A stretch of DNA of 64,000 nucleotides, taken from NCBI RefSeq assembly GCF_002878395.1, contig NW_025855829.1, positions 127,490 to 191,489 of the forward strand, given 5' to 3'. This DNA is from Capsicum annuum. Its lineage: Eukaryota > Streptophyta > Magnoliopsida > Solanales > Solanaceae. This document shows positions 43,784 through 56,531 of the stretch, one piece after another (position 1 is the first letter of the stretch; each line of letters opens with the position of its first letter). Position numbers and translations under genes: made by a program. The notes below the pieces were generated by a model. It did no database searches and had not been told where the DNA came from. It saw only the letters and a program-made list of their open reading frames with translations.

Positions 43784-46530
43784 TGTAATGCCCCAAATCT
43801 GGTACCAAGAATGCTACACGATTCTCATAATCCCGAAAGACCACAAGCTAACCCATGTCTGATATCTGTAAATAAGCCCTAAATAATAATGGTAATATCA
43901 TAAATACGAAAACATAAACTAAAAGGCCATAAGGTTCAATACTGATACATAACTGAAAATATGGTATAACAATACCAAAACAACTGAAATAACTGTCTGA
44001 ACATGTTGTAGTCTGAAAGCCTGTAAAACTAAACTATCTAAATAAATAGTTGATGGGACAATCCCCCAACTTCCCCATCTGCTAAAATAAACTAAGTACT
44101 GAAAAATAAAATAATTAAATAATAACATCCTCGAATGATAAGGACTTACTGCTGACTCTGATTGCTAAAACTGGAATGGTACTGATACTCTGGAGCACGT
44201 TCTTCTGAACCTATGGTACAAAATACCATAGCACAAATGTATCAGTACGATTGAATGTACTGGTATGAAAGTAAGGTAGGCTGAATGCAATAGTTCATAT
44301 GCATGAACAATACTAACTGACTAAATAACATAAACGTGAGAATATATACATGAATACGTAACTGTAATTGAGATCGTGATAACACTAACTTATGAATTCT
44401 GATAATGTGGATTTAGTGATATCTGAGTACTAATACTAGGATACTGAATGACTAAGTCTATTGAGTACTGAGGAACTCATGTCATATTACTGATAAAGGA
44501 ATGACTGTTTTTGACAGTTTTGATTATAAAGAACTGGTCTGATTGACTGTATCTAATAGTCCTGAAATCTGAATACTAGTAATATGAATTTTGTATAATT
44601 AATATACTATTAACTTAGTAACTGTGTCTGACAGTCCTAATTCTGATGGAACTAGCTGAGTTCCATATTGAGTTGAGCGACTGTATCTGACAGTCCTAAA
44701 ACTGTAGAACTAAAGTAGTTCTATTACTGACACTGGATCCAAAACTGAGATTGTGGGAGGTAATCATCAAACCGACATGCCCCAAAACAAAATTGGTGGG
44801 GTCCAACTTGTAACCCCAGCTGAAAAGGTGTCAGTATCGTACCACGAGTAAAGAGAAGCTGTGAGTAAACCCTCTCTAATAGAAAGCTCTTCCGTCAACC
44901 CCTTCTAGTAGGAAAAACTCAAATGAGGTGTATAATCCCTAAAATTATAGGGTACATCTCAAACTATGCTGGCTACGTAGTTATGGAACACAAGGATTGC
45001 TTCTAAAGATTACACCCTCTATTGGCTAACAGGTGAGTCCCCATCCTTGGGTTCACTAGATGCTGAATCCTACTCCCAACTGAAGAGACACTGAACTTAT
45101 TTAAACTGAACTGAACTATTACTGATAGTATCTTTTAGCTGATTTGAACAGAGTTCACTAAATTCTGTTGACTGACAAAATACTACTGAGATCGGATAAC
45201 TAACGGAGATTACTGAGTTTTTTTGAGTCATGTAACTGACTAAATTCTAATGATCACGACTTGAATGAGAGTATCGTGATAACTGACGCTGGCTCTAAGC
45301 ACACAGCTAAATTATCGGGTACAAGTACCCTCAGGACTTAATAATATGAAACTGATAAGACTTGACACTTCATGAACCCATAACTAAATCAATAATTTAT
45401 AATACAACAAGTTGGGGATTTTATGAAACACATGGTTGTCAGAATGTTGTACATACATGGAATTGCATATAGACATGGTATATAGACATGTCATACTTTC
45501 ATCAACCTAATCTCATGAACATTCCATCAAATACTCATAATGCATACAATATCATGAAAGTTAGTCTTGGTTATAAGTGTAAAGCATGCATTTATTATTT
45601 GAGTCACAATTGAGCTATAATACCCAATTTTTATCCTTCTAGCCATTTTGTCAAACACCTTACATACACAATTTAGGACATACGTGAAATCATCAAATTA
45701 CACATCATAACTCAATTCATATTTTTCATTTTGCATACTAACGTAGTTTCATGAAAACACATAAAGATTCTATCTTGGGAATCATACAATAAGATAAACA
45801 TGGTTACAAATAACCCATAACATAAATATCATGTTTTATAATTTGAAAGAGGGTTCTTGGACTTCATGGATGAAAGGAATCCATAAATCAACACTTGACA
45901 TACCTTAGTTCCTTATTTTACAAAGATTGATAGAGAGATTCTTGAATTTGAATCCTTAATTGAAAACCCTAACTTGTTCTTAAGAGAAAATTGAGAGAAT
46001 ATATTTTGGGTAAAATATAGCTGAATCACGTGTTATTGGGTTTATATAAGGATGGAAAATTAACCCTTTTGCCCTTAAAAATATGAACATTTAATGACTA
46101 AACACTGGGTGCCAACGCTACAAGTAACGCAGCGCGTTGATGGCCGCAACACGATACTCGACGCATCGTTCCATGATCGTGTTGAGCCTTAAAAGTTTTG
46201 GCTCTGGTAGCCTGTACAAATATTGACCAACGCGATTGGCGATGCGGCGTGCCATGATCACGTTGGTCTGCTATTTTTGGACTCCAAACATGATCTAAAC
46301 GTGTTCTGAAAAATCTAAAACTTGTCCAGGAACACCTATTGACCTTTCTGATCATGAACTAATAAACATACGGACCATTAAAGGATGTTAAGGTGGAGAA
46401 ATAAGATTTCGAACTTTCGAAGGCCAATAATAGGCTAAGTTTGGGAACCTAGCTAGAATTTTCTAAGTCTGGGACCCCTTGACAAGCTTAAAGGACTGAA
46501 TTACGCTTTAGGATTTTATGGGGTCTTATA
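43784..46530 (-). repeat. 3' LTR of the gag-only gypsy element
   Basis: Its edges are TGTAATGCCCC (left, plus strand) and GGGTCTTATA (right). It is closely similar throughout to 49786-52527. It includes a GC-rich patch near 46112-46262 with repeated CGATGCG-like boxes (46118-46262), and many ACTGA/CTGACAGT-type short repeats near 44400-45300. No gene. Confidence 0.9.
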
Positions 46531-48250
46531 ATATCTCCTTCTTAAGAACATTTATCCTCAATGAGACTGAGTGAGAGGGAAGAAAATATAAACTGATGTA
46601 TATACTGAACATGAACAACTGGAACATGATTCCATGACTGACATGATCGATAAACTAAATGTATCATACTAACATGCATATCTGATGCATGGTTAACTAG
46701 TTCATAAATACATGACTGAATATGCAATGATAATTAATACCAAGTTTATCATGGAAATCTGAGCATGAAACTAGATAAGTTCAAGGGAGACTGTTTTCTT
46801 AAATTAAAAATGCAAATGAGCGTAAAATTAATTACTAGATATGTAAGAGCGGAAACACGTAAACGTAACTGAGTTTGGAACGTGATACATGAGCTGGATA
46901 TCATGATCTGAATTGAGTACCTTGAATACACGGCTTACGACTGAGGTCGAAGTTTAAGGGTTAACTTATAAGTACCCCCTTACTCCAAACTGGATTCATT
47001 ATGAGAAGAGATAATGACATGTTTTATTTCATGAGAGTTTAGGGAATTATCGTGTATCTCCCCCTTGGGACACAAGGTCCCTCGAAGAATACTGATTTTA
47101 CTGAGATAATAAGGAAAACTAGGGCAATGCACAAGGCACCTATGAATTGAATCGCGGCGTATATTTGGGATCTAAAGCTATGACAAAGTAATTAGACCTT
47201 ACGCACTACAATTGAGACTACTAAAATATTTACGTGGGTACTGAGCACGAATGCATAAATATATACTAACTTTATCTAATTAACTAAATAACTTATATCT
47301 GAATACTGGGTGTGTAAGACTGAACTGTACTTAGTTTGGATAGCTGGACTGAGACTATAGGGTATTATACATAGGAGGTAATGACTGACTGGGCAACATG
47401 AGGTAACTGAGCATGAGTGAGGGAAAACTGTATTACCTTAGGAACGCAAGACTAGACGTCTAATAATGATTTGGAAATATTCTGTAAATTGAAGTACTAT
47501 AATACTAATAACTAAGTAACTGATGGTCATATGCTATGGTCGGGTAATCTTGAAACTTGACTGAGTTTCTGATCTGACTATTGGACTAGGACTGGACTGA
47601 TATTATAGGTAAGACGATAATTAAGACTGTAATCGTAACTAAGACTGTAATTGAGACTGAATGCTTATTTTCTATAACTGAGGGCTAGACTGGTACAAGA
47701 GTAATGAATTCTGATGGTTAAGTAACTGATAGCTGAAAGCCATGGTTCTGTAGAACTGTCTGAGTCCTTTACTAAATATTGATTACTGAACTAACACTGT
47801 AACTGAGGCCTGCAGGATGGAACATTAACACTACAAATTCATCGAGGGATCTAAAATGAGGGTATAGCTACATAATCTGAGTTTGATTGAATACTAGGAG
47901 TGAAGTCATGAATCATGAGCTGCACGAACTGGGTTTGGAATTTTTGAATTCATGGAATATGCTCCGTAACATCGGATGAACTTGGACTCCTCATACGAGA
48001 AACTTAACACACACTATTCTATGAAAAGTGCATGAATATAAGCTGTATTCGTGGGACTAAAACAAAAAGCATGCATAAGTATCATGATGGTTGAAGTACC
48101 AAACTTTTCACTGAGATAGAATGGGTAAGGAATCATCTTCCCTTATGGATTTCCTACACATACTGGTATTACTAATGGAACCTGAAGGCCTGAATTTCAG
48201 AGATTTCATAACTAAATAGTTCCTGTATACCTGTCGGGCTGTGTTAGACT
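46531..48250 (-). other. Non-coding interior replacing pol
   Basis: About 1.7 kb lies between the gag remnant and the 3' LTR. I see no protease C terminus, RT, RNase H or integrase motifs on the minus strand. The end next to the LTR keeps the gypsy-type sequence (minus strand TGAGGATAAATGTTC and then a purine tract AGAAGGAGATAT at about 46531-46542). So true element ends are retained while the middle has been replaced or has decayed beyond recognition. Confidence 0.65.
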
Positions 48251-48253
48251 GAC

Positions 48254-49573
48254 TCACTGGGGTGGGGACTGGGAAAAGGTCCTGTTAATATTTGGTATAA
48301 CCTTAAAGTTGGCTGTTATACAAAGAGTTACAAAAGAAAAAGGAAGGTCCTGAATCTGAAGAAATGTGAACATGTAAATGAGGGATCTATAACATACTAG
48401 TGGCTGCATCAGGAGGACTTTTCTGATCCTGTCCAGACTGAAGTGCATAGAGTCTGTTTGGGCGTTGCCCAGTGATATCGCTGGAATTGGCACCCTGCTG
48501 ATTTGGGGGACTGGACTGAGTTGAAGGACGACCGTGCTTACTTCTAGGGCCAGACCTAGGCAATCTTGGACCTTGTGACCTTTCTCGCCATATCTAAAAC
48601 ACACATTACTACTGGCTCTACATATATCCTTATGATGCTTACCACACTCTTCACAAAGTGGATGAGTAAAAACCCTACTCTCATAACCCTGGGCCTTAGA
48701 GCCTGGTTCCCTATCTCTACGATTATTTCTGAACTTTGGTACTAGTGTACTAGCTGAAGATAGAACTAGGGCTAAAAACTTTTTGCTATGCTGAGAACGG
48801 TTACCACCCTGCGACCCTAGTTGAGAAAAACTATAACTACCAGTTCTGGCCCTCTTATTTTCCCTTTTTTTTCTTAAGTTTCTGCTCCTCAGTCTATTGA
48901 GCATGGACCATAAGCCTAGATATGTTCATCTACTTAATCAACATCGCAGTCCTGCTACTTGATATCCTAAACACAAATTTATTCATTCTAAATCTACTGT
49001 CTGGTCTACATGAGGAGCGTATCTGGCTAACTAAGTGAACTTGAGGAAGTATTCTTTTACGCTCATACTACCTTGTCTGAGGTTGATGAATTCTAACACT
49101 TTGGCTTTTTTCTGCTCTAGAGGAAAGAATCTACCTAAAAAAGCCGTAGCAAAATCTTCTTATTTTATGGGCTCTGCATCTGCACCTCTGTCTACCTTTT
49201 ATTGCTTAAACCATGTATGGACTACATCTTATAGTTGATAGGCAGCTAACTCTGCACTCTCACTGGAATTCACTCCCATGATATATGACTTTCTAAACCT
49301 GGTCGAGCTTAGATTCTCTTCAGACTTAGAATCGGAGAATAGGGGAGGATTCATTCGGGTGAAGTCCCGAATCCTGGCTGCAGCAAAATTGGCCACTAGG
49401 TTGGCCGAAACAATAGCTGGACGGTCATTTTGAGCTGTGACTGAATTGGCTAGAGTAGTGAATGCAGTTCTGAATTCTGCATAAGAGACGTGCTTATCCA
49501 GAGGATCTGCCTGGATGGGATGAAGTGATGACTGATTCCCTGTTCCTTTTTTGTTAGCCCTTTTAGGAGGTAT
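48254..49573 (-). pseudogene. Tekay-like gag, start codon lost
   Basis: Reading leftward from 49573: the expected start is ATA instead of ATG, followed by PPKRANKKGTGNQ. RMNPPLF, KSYIMGVNSSESAELAAYQL and MSVKEYFLKFT follow across two or three frames. The open segment 48254-48904 gives a basic region (KKRENKRARTG) and a CCHC pair: CEECGKHHKDIC and CFRYGEKGHKVQDC (second Cys is Tyr). The last part, TDSMHFSLDRIRK and later FKVIPNI, corresponds to the protease N terminus of relatives, out of phase. It is a structural protein of the particle and is now a pseudogene. Confidence 0.82.
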
Positions 49574-49768
49574 TTTCTGTAAACGAAAGAGAAGAAGGGA
49601 TTAAACATATAGTTTGACTGGAGCTCATGCTCACCCGTACAACATGAATATTGAAAGAAGGGAAACTATCCCTAAAACATCTCATAGCCTCCTACACATA
49701 AGTGTGGTGCACAACACACTCATGTACAAGACTCTACTAGAGAATTCCTAGGATGCTGATGAACCTTA

Positions 49769-49781
49769 GGCTCTGATACCA
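49769..49781 (-). other. Primer binding site, initiator-Met tRNA
   Basis: The minus strand reads TGGTATCAGAGCC, a perfect match to the plant initiator-Met site, four bases inside the 5' LTR edge at 49786. It fixes element orientation. Confidence 0.92.
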
Positions 49782-49785
49782 AGAG

Positions 49786-52527
49786 TGTAATGCCTCAAAT
49801 ATGGTACCTAAAATTCTACACGGTGCTCATAATCTCAAAGGACCACAAGCTAACCCATGACTGATATCTGCAACTGAGCCCCAAATAATATTGGTAATAT
49901 CGTAAATTCGAAAACATGAACTAAAAGGCCATAAGGTTCAATACTGATACATGACTAAAAATATGGTATAACAATACCAAAACAACTGAAATAACTATCT
50001 GAACATGTTGTAGTCTGAAAGCCTCTAAAACTAAATTATCTGAATAAAGAGTTGATGGGACAATCCCCCAACTAACCCCATCTGCTAAACTAAGTACTAA
50101 AAGAATGAAATAATCAAATAATAACATCCTTGAATGATGGGACTCACTGCTGACTCTGACTGCTGAAACTGGAATGCTACAGATAATTTAGAGCGCGTGC
50201 TTCTGAACCTGTGGTATAAAACACTATAGCGCAAATGCGTAAGTATGATTGAACATACTGGTATACAAGTGAGGTAGGCTGAATGCAATGGTTCATATGT
50301 ATGAACAATACCAACTGACTGAATAACGTGAACGTGAGAATATATGCATGAGTATGTAACTGTAACTGAGATCGTGATAACACTGACTTATAAATTCTGA
50401 TAACGTGGATTTATTGATATTTGAGTACTAATACTGGGATACTGAATGACTAAGTCTATTGAGTACTAAGGAACTAATGTCATATTACTAATAATGAAAT
50501 GACTATATTTTACAGTTCTGATTATGAAGAACTGGTCTGATTGACTATATCTGACAGTCCTAAAATTTGAATACTGGTAATATGAATTTTGAATAATTAA
50601 TATACTATTAATTGGATGACTATGTCTGATAGTCCTGATGGAACTAGTTGAGTTCTTTACTGAGCTGAGCGACTGTATCTGACAGTCCTAAAACTGTAGA
50701 ACTAAACTGAGTTCTATTACTGAGACTGGATTCGAAACTGAGACTGTGGGAGGTAATCATCTAACCGACATGCCCTGAAATAGAACTGGTGAGTTCCAAC
50801 CTATAACCTCAGCTGGAAGGGTGTTAGTACCGTACCACGGGTAAAGACAAGCTATGAGTAAACCCTCTCTAATAGGAACTCTTTCGTCAACCACTTCTAG
50901 TAGGAAAAACTCAAATGAGGTGTATAATCCATAAACTCGTAGGGTACATCTCAACCTACACTGGCTATGTAGTTCTGGAATGCAAGGATTACTTCTAAGG
51001 ATCACACCCTCTACTGGCTAATAGGTGAGTCCCCATCCTTGGGTTCACTCAATGCTGAATCCTACTCCTAATTGACGAGACATTGAACTGATTTAAATTG
51101 AACTGAACTGTTACTGATAGTATCTTTTAGTTGATTTAAAAAGAGTTCACTAAATTCCATCGACTGATGGAATACTACTAAGATCGAACAACTGACTGAG
51201 ATTACTGAGTTTTCCTGAGTCATGTAACTGACAGAATTCTAATGATCATGGATTGAATGGAAGTATCGTGAAAATTGACACTACTATAAGCACACAACTA
51301 AATTGTCAGGTACAAGTACCCCCAGGACTCGATAGCATGAAACTAATAAGACTTGACACTTCATAAAGGCATAACCAATATAAAAAATTCATAATATAAT
51401 AAGTTGGGGATTTCATGAAACACATGGGTGTCATAATGTTGTACATAGATGGAATTGCATATAGACATGTCATACTTTCATCAACCTAATCTCATAAACA
51501 TTCCATCAAATACTCATAATGTACACAATATCATGAAAGTCAGTCTTGGTCATAAGGGTAAAGCATATATTTATTATTTGAGTTGTTAATTGAGCTATAA
51601 TACCCAATTTCTATCCTCCTAGCTATTTTGTCAAACACACTACATGCACAACTTAGGGAATAAGTGAAATCATCAAATTACATATCATAAACAACTCAAT
51701 TCATGGATTTCATCTTGTATGCTAACATAGTTTCATAAAAACACATAAAGATTCTAACTTGAGAATCATACAATAAGATAAACATGGTTACAAATAACCC
51801 ACAACATAAATATCATGTTTTATAATTTGAAAGAGGGTTCTTGGACTTCATGGATGAAAGGAATCCATAAATCAACACTTGACATACCTTAGTTCCTAAT
51901 TTTACAAAAATTGACGGAGATTCTTGAATTTGAGTATTGAATTTAAATCCTTAATTGAAAATCCTAACTTGTTCTTGAGAGAGACTTGAGAGAAACTTTA
52001 TATTTTGGGTGAAATATGGTTGAATCACGTTTTATTGGGTTTATCTAAGGATGGAAAATTGATCCTTTTGCCCTTAAAATGGAACTATTTAATGACTAAA
52101 AACTGGGTGCCGATGTTACTAGCGACGCAGTGCGTTAATGGCTACGATGCGATACTCAATGCGTCACGCCATAATCGCATCGAGCCTCAGAAGTTTTGGC
52201 TCTGGCAGCCTGCACAAATATTGACCAATGCGATTGGCGATGCGAGGCACCATGATCGCAATGGTCCACTGTTTTAGGACTCCGAACATAATCTAACGTG
52301 TTTCAAAAAATTCAAAACTTGTCCGGGAACACCTATTGACCTTCCTGATCATGAACTAATAAAAATAAGAATCATTAAAGGACGTTAAGGTGGTAAAATG
52401 AGATTTCCAAATTTTGAAGGCCAATAATAGGCTAAGTCTGGGAACCTAGCTGGAATTTTCTAAGTCTGGGACCCCTTGACAAACTTAAAGGAATGAATTA
52501 AGCTTTAGGATTTTACGGGGTCTTACA
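49786..52527 (-). repeat. 5' LTR of the gag-only gypsy element
   Basis: It starts TGTAAGACCCCG at 52527 on the minus strand and ends GGCATTACA at 49786. It is paired with 43784-46530, with scattered substitutions and small indels. The minus-strand TATA-like region lies upstream of the AACCCAATAAAACGTG stretch near 52025-52045. A GC-rich patch with CGATGCG-like boxes lies at 52100-52265. No gene; the plus-strand frame 52005-52277 is chance. Confidence 0.9.
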
Positions 52528-52532
52528 CCCTA

Positions 52533-53530
52533 ATAGGTGTTATAGAGCTTACCCAATTAAAAGTTGAAGAAATGGATAAAAATCATGAAACCCTAAGATC
52601 CAAGTCTAAATGATGGTGAAAAATAGTGAACCATGGGTATTTATTGGGACTAAGCATCGCATACGTGATCAGGCGTACGTGAACCCATGTCTGATAGCAA
52701 TGTTAAATTTATTTTCTGGTTCTTGCATAGGCGAATATTGTAATCGGGATCAAAATGTCACATTTACAACATATGTATCTGCCTACTGAGTCGTACAAGC
52801 AATTGATATTTCTCGAACACCGGTGCACCAGTTAAGTGGTGCACCAACTAGGGACTCAAAGTATTCCAAGTCTCCGTGGACCCCTCAAAATTCACCCAAA
52901 ACCCTGTGCATGCAAATAAACTATGCAACCCTATCAAAATTGATGCTTCGGACTCAATGGTGCTATCAGATTTTTGAAAGAACATTATTTTCACAAAGTT
53001 AACCCCCAAACCCAATTTCACAACTTTCTAAATTGAGGGTCGAAATGAGATTTAAAAGCCACATTACCATATCAACCATGCTATCAACCTATAATCGACA
53101 ATTCAAATCTACTGGTGCAGTTTATTTTGCCATCTGATGCATGAATTAATAAATATCAATCAAAGTCAATTATGAGGCTTTTCATGCCACCGTTAATCAT
53201 AATTTCACATAGATCACTCTGAAATACATTAGAAATCATGACAAGCATCCCCACACCCTAAGAACACCACTACGCAACTACGGGGAGGGCTAAAATGGTT
53301 AAATCACATAGAAATAAATATTTCACATAATTCATCAAAAGTCAGGTAGTTATATCATCCATCAATAAAAATCTAGTTCGTCCTCTAACTAAAGGCAAGG
53401 GAAAAATACCTAAATTAGCAAAAACCTAGGGATAAGAACTATGCATATTAGACTCAACCTCTTAAGTATCCTCATCTATAGGTTGATGCTTTCACTATAC
53501 CTTAACCACTAAAATAATTCTAGAACGCAA
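52533..53530 (-). repeat. Continuation of the older gypsy LTR
   Basis: The sequence resumes from 43783 after the insertion, beginning with the second copy of the 63-bp unit (52532-52594). No gene. Two GGTGCACC palindromes occur at 52822-52829 and 52838-52845. Near 53380-53395 the minus strand reads GTTAGAGGACGAAC, similar to the sequence that precedes gypsy LTRs, so an LTR edge may lie near 53350. That boundary is uncertain. Confidence 0.5.
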
Positions 53531-53693
53531 TTGATGAGTGATAAATTTGCCACTAATCTATATCTAAATTTATCCACACTATGACAAAATGAGTGTATGT
53601 ATGAGGAAAATTCTTTATTGAAGTGCATTAAAACCCATGATTTGTATCTTTGCAGGTAATTAGATAAAAATGAGTAAAGATAAGCTAAAGAAG

Positions 53694-54556
53694 TGATACA
53701 ATAATAATAGCCGCCTTAGCTTTCTACAACATCATTCAAAGTCACTATGTGAAGAATCAAGATTTGTTCGCATGGAGGGCACAGGATCATACATGGAGGG
53801 GACGTTTTGAGCCTACCATTGATCGAACCCGAGTGTGGAAGATTGCTTGGAGCCTTGAAGACTTAAGAACTCTCAGGTTTGGACCACCTTTGTTGGTTTG
53901 TGATTTTGGTCACTTAGCCTTGAGAGCATTTTGGACAATTCATATTGTTTTCCAACACACCAAGGCCATCCTTGGTCATTAAGGGTAGTCTAGTCTTTTT
54001 TGCCTTCTTTTGTAATATACTATAAGTAGGATTTTTTTAGGTCTTCTCTCATTAGTTTTATGAAATATTAAAGATGGAAACATTAAGAATCCTCTCTCTT
54101 AAGAGTAGAACACTTAGTTTTAGTTAGGTCTTGGAAAAGCTAGCATTGATCTTTGCTTGAAAACGGTGGATCTTGAGGTGAGTTAATTCCCTTGGCAGTC
54201 ACCGTAAGAGTGTGGTTTTGATTATTACATTCATTAGGGGTTTTTGAGTTTAATACACTCTTTAGTTCTTAATCTTGTAATATTCTTGGTCTCACTATCT
54301 ATCCTTTACTTTTGTTATTGTCATCTTGTGTAGTAGACTGTTTTGGGTCCTTTATTTAATCCTAAACTTGTATTATTGTTATTCATCTTGTTCCTTAAAT
54401 TTTTTATCTATTTTTGGTGTTATATACACTATTGTATCTTGTATTATTCTAGTTGATAGCGAATCCGAGAGTGGTCTCCATCTTGGTCCTCGGATCCTTA
54501 AGATTGGGGACTGATTTGAAGTGTGTTTTGTATCTTCCATTGTCTTTTTTGTATCA
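53694..54556 (+). repeat. 5' LTR of the TGATAC element
   Basis: 863 bp with perfect terminal hexamers TGATAC and GTATCA. A TATA-like ATACTATAAGTAGG lies near 54016-54030. The 3' part (AGCGAATCCGAGAGTGGTCT and later) matches the LTRs at 27240 and 29518, so this belongs to the same subfamily. Frames at 53749-53982 and 54326-54514 are LTR sequence. Confidence 0.85.
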
Positions 54557-55899
54557 TTTGGTATCAAAGAATGTCTTGATATTTTTCCTACAAGATCAAA
54601 TCTTGGTCTAGCTCACTTGAAAAAATCAAAAAAAAAAAATTAAAATCTGAAAATTCCAGAAAAAGAACAATCTGTCCATTTTGTGTTCTTGGCCAAAAAT
54701 TGTGTTTTTGTTGTGTCTTGGCCGAGATTTTTACTTGTCTTTATTGTCTCTAAGTGTTGATTTTGTTCCTCACTAATACATTGAGTTTATATCTTGATTT
54801 GATCTTGTATTTTGATGTTGTTGTGAACATAAGCTTGGCCCATTATTGTTGAACATTATTGTGGTAGACATTGTTGTTGAGAAACTTGACTAGCCGTGTA
54901 TTTGGTTGTTGTTGTTGAAAGGATTGTTGTTGTTGTTGTTCTTGGTGAATGTTGTTTTTGTTTTTGAAGTTCTTCACAACCTTCATCTCTTGTTAAAACT
55001 AAAGACACAATACTAAAGAGACGGCTGTTTGTTGTTGTGGATTGGAGTTGGCCGTTGGAATTGTTGTTGTTCTTGAAGATTTTTGTTATTGTTCTTGGTG
55101 TGGTTTTTGTTGTTGTTCTTTAAGTTCTTTACCTTCCTTCATATATTGTTAGAACATAAAGTGAATGATAGATCCTAAAAGGTGAAGAAAAGAGGTGGAA
55201 GTAATTGTTAGTCTTGAAAGACCCCAACCACTAAAAGACTTTACATCACTTCTCAGCCACTTTCCCGTGAAATAAGGGTCAATGTTTTAAGGAAAAGTAC
55301 TACAAAAGTCAAGTATTGAAATTTGAAACTTGAAAAAAAAGTCTCCAAGACTTATTCTTCCCTCCTTAGAACAAATTCCACCAATCCAAATTAAAATTGG
55401 TCAAGACTTGGGCTTTGAAAAATAAAAATTGTAGAAACCACAACCAATATGTGGCTACCATGTCATCAAGTTACTGTTCATGCATCAAATTTTGGCTCAA
55501 ATTTTAGATTATTAGTTTCACTTTATTGTTTCCTTAGTTTTCTGTCTTGATTCTAGAATTAATTAACAACTAGTAATCACCTACTTAGTCGTAGATTAAT
55601 TTTTGAATCCGTTCCTTTCGTGTCTTCATTATTTGCTTTTTCTTGTTTTTAACTCATAGTAACTTCTTTGTTTCAAGTTTGTAAGTAAATTTTTTTTCTT
55701 GAGTCGATCAAACAAGAATCTACTCCGGCCTCCAAGTAGAATTGACATCCTATTGACTACCGGAGTATAAGAAACTTTTAATATTTGTCGCTCCAATTGT
55801 GAGAATCACAAAGGTGAGTGTATACGAGTGTTAGTGAGAAGCTTTTACTACTAATCTTATTTGTTCATTGTGTAGGTACAAAGGTGATATAAGGGAAAC
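54557..55899 (+). other. Primer site and leader
   Basis: The primer site is TGGTATCAAAG at 54559-54569. The leader is T/G-rich with several TTG runs (54899-54970, 55060-55110) and shares long blocks with 27400-28660. It ends TTGTGTAGGTACAAAGG before the gag-like start. No gene. Confidence 0.7.
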
Positions 55900-56531
55900 A
55901 TGTCTTCGATAGCTGGGGATTATTATGACTACAACATGGGAGACTATGATTGTAGTGAGACGTTTTATGGCTACGAAGTTGAGGGAGATTGCGGAGGCTA
56001 TGAAAATAGCCATGAACAAAATTGGGCAGATTTGGGAGTTTTGGTTTTGAGGGAGAAAATGAGGTGAATGAAGTGCCTAGTGCTTATGGTGAGTTTGGAG
56101 ATGATGTAGGACCTCGTGAATGTTCTTATGATGATGTTGGGGCATGTGAGGAGTCTTACACTTCTCACTCTGAACCTAGATTTGGTGTTAGGTGTAACTC
56201 TTTCATTCGCAAAGCTTATGAGAGCTATGATGAGAGTGCATGTGAGGAGTGTGAAGATTCATATTCTTTACCTTGTAGTTCTTCTTATCAAGGTCAATAT
56301 AGTATGAATGGTTATACTAGTTCAAGTGGAGGTTGTCTAACGAGAAGAAGAGGGTGTGCATCTCCAAAACCAAGGGGTACTTGTGTGTGTTATAATATTG
56401 ATCCAAGAAGGAGTATACACTCCGGAAAGGTGATCATTTGTGGGATACCGGGATGCCTTATTGTGTTGAATGATAGGTACTATAAAAACTACATCCTTTC
56501 GTCCATGGTCAACTACTTGGGGTTATTTTGA
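55900..56531 (+). pseudogene. Tyr/Gly/Cys-rich gag-like protein of the TGATAC family, one frameshift
   Basis: The start at 55900 (MSSIAGDYYDYNMGDYDC) reads about 40 residues to ENSHEQN. A single frameshift near 56019 then joins a frame 56022-56531. This is acidic and rich in Tyr, Ser, Gly and Cys (ECSYDDVGACEESYTSH, CEECEDSYSLPCSSSYQG) and then basic (CLTRRRGCASPKPRG). No capsid domain or standard zinc knuckle is recognised. The end, HSGKVIICGIPGC and then SSMVNYLGLF, lies where gypsy proteases begin. It may be a rapidly evolving or replaced gag. Role unknown. Confidence 0.55.

Larger units (their letters stand above)
43784..52527 (-). mobile_element. Gag-only Ty3-gypsy element with intact ends
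   Basis: Two LTRs of about 2.74 kb (43784-46530 and 49786-52527), a canonical primer site, a gag-derived region and a purine-rich tract are present, but no RT, RNase H or integrase. It is flanked by a perfect 5-bp duplication CCCTA (43779-43783 and 52528-52532). Total 8.74 kb. Minus-strand LTR starts are TGTAAGACCCC (right) and TATAAGACCCC (left). It resembles large non-autonomous derivatives that depend on a Tekay-like partner (inference). Confidence 0.93.

Noticed and set aside
44400..45300. Dense short ACTGA/CTGACAGT repeats that might suggest a CRISPR or satellite array
   Set aside because: Repeats are irregular, unspaced and repeated in the partner LTR (50400-51280). This is simple-sequence-like LTR composition.
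53340..53400. Possible LTR edge and gypsy 3' end (minus-strand GAGGACGAAC)
   Set aside because: The motif is short, no polypurine tract or matching LTR start could be confirmed, and it would conflict with the primer-site placement at 41803.
53749..53982. 77-codon frame as a host exon
   Set aside because: It falls inside a TGATAC LTR between its TG end and TATA-like region.
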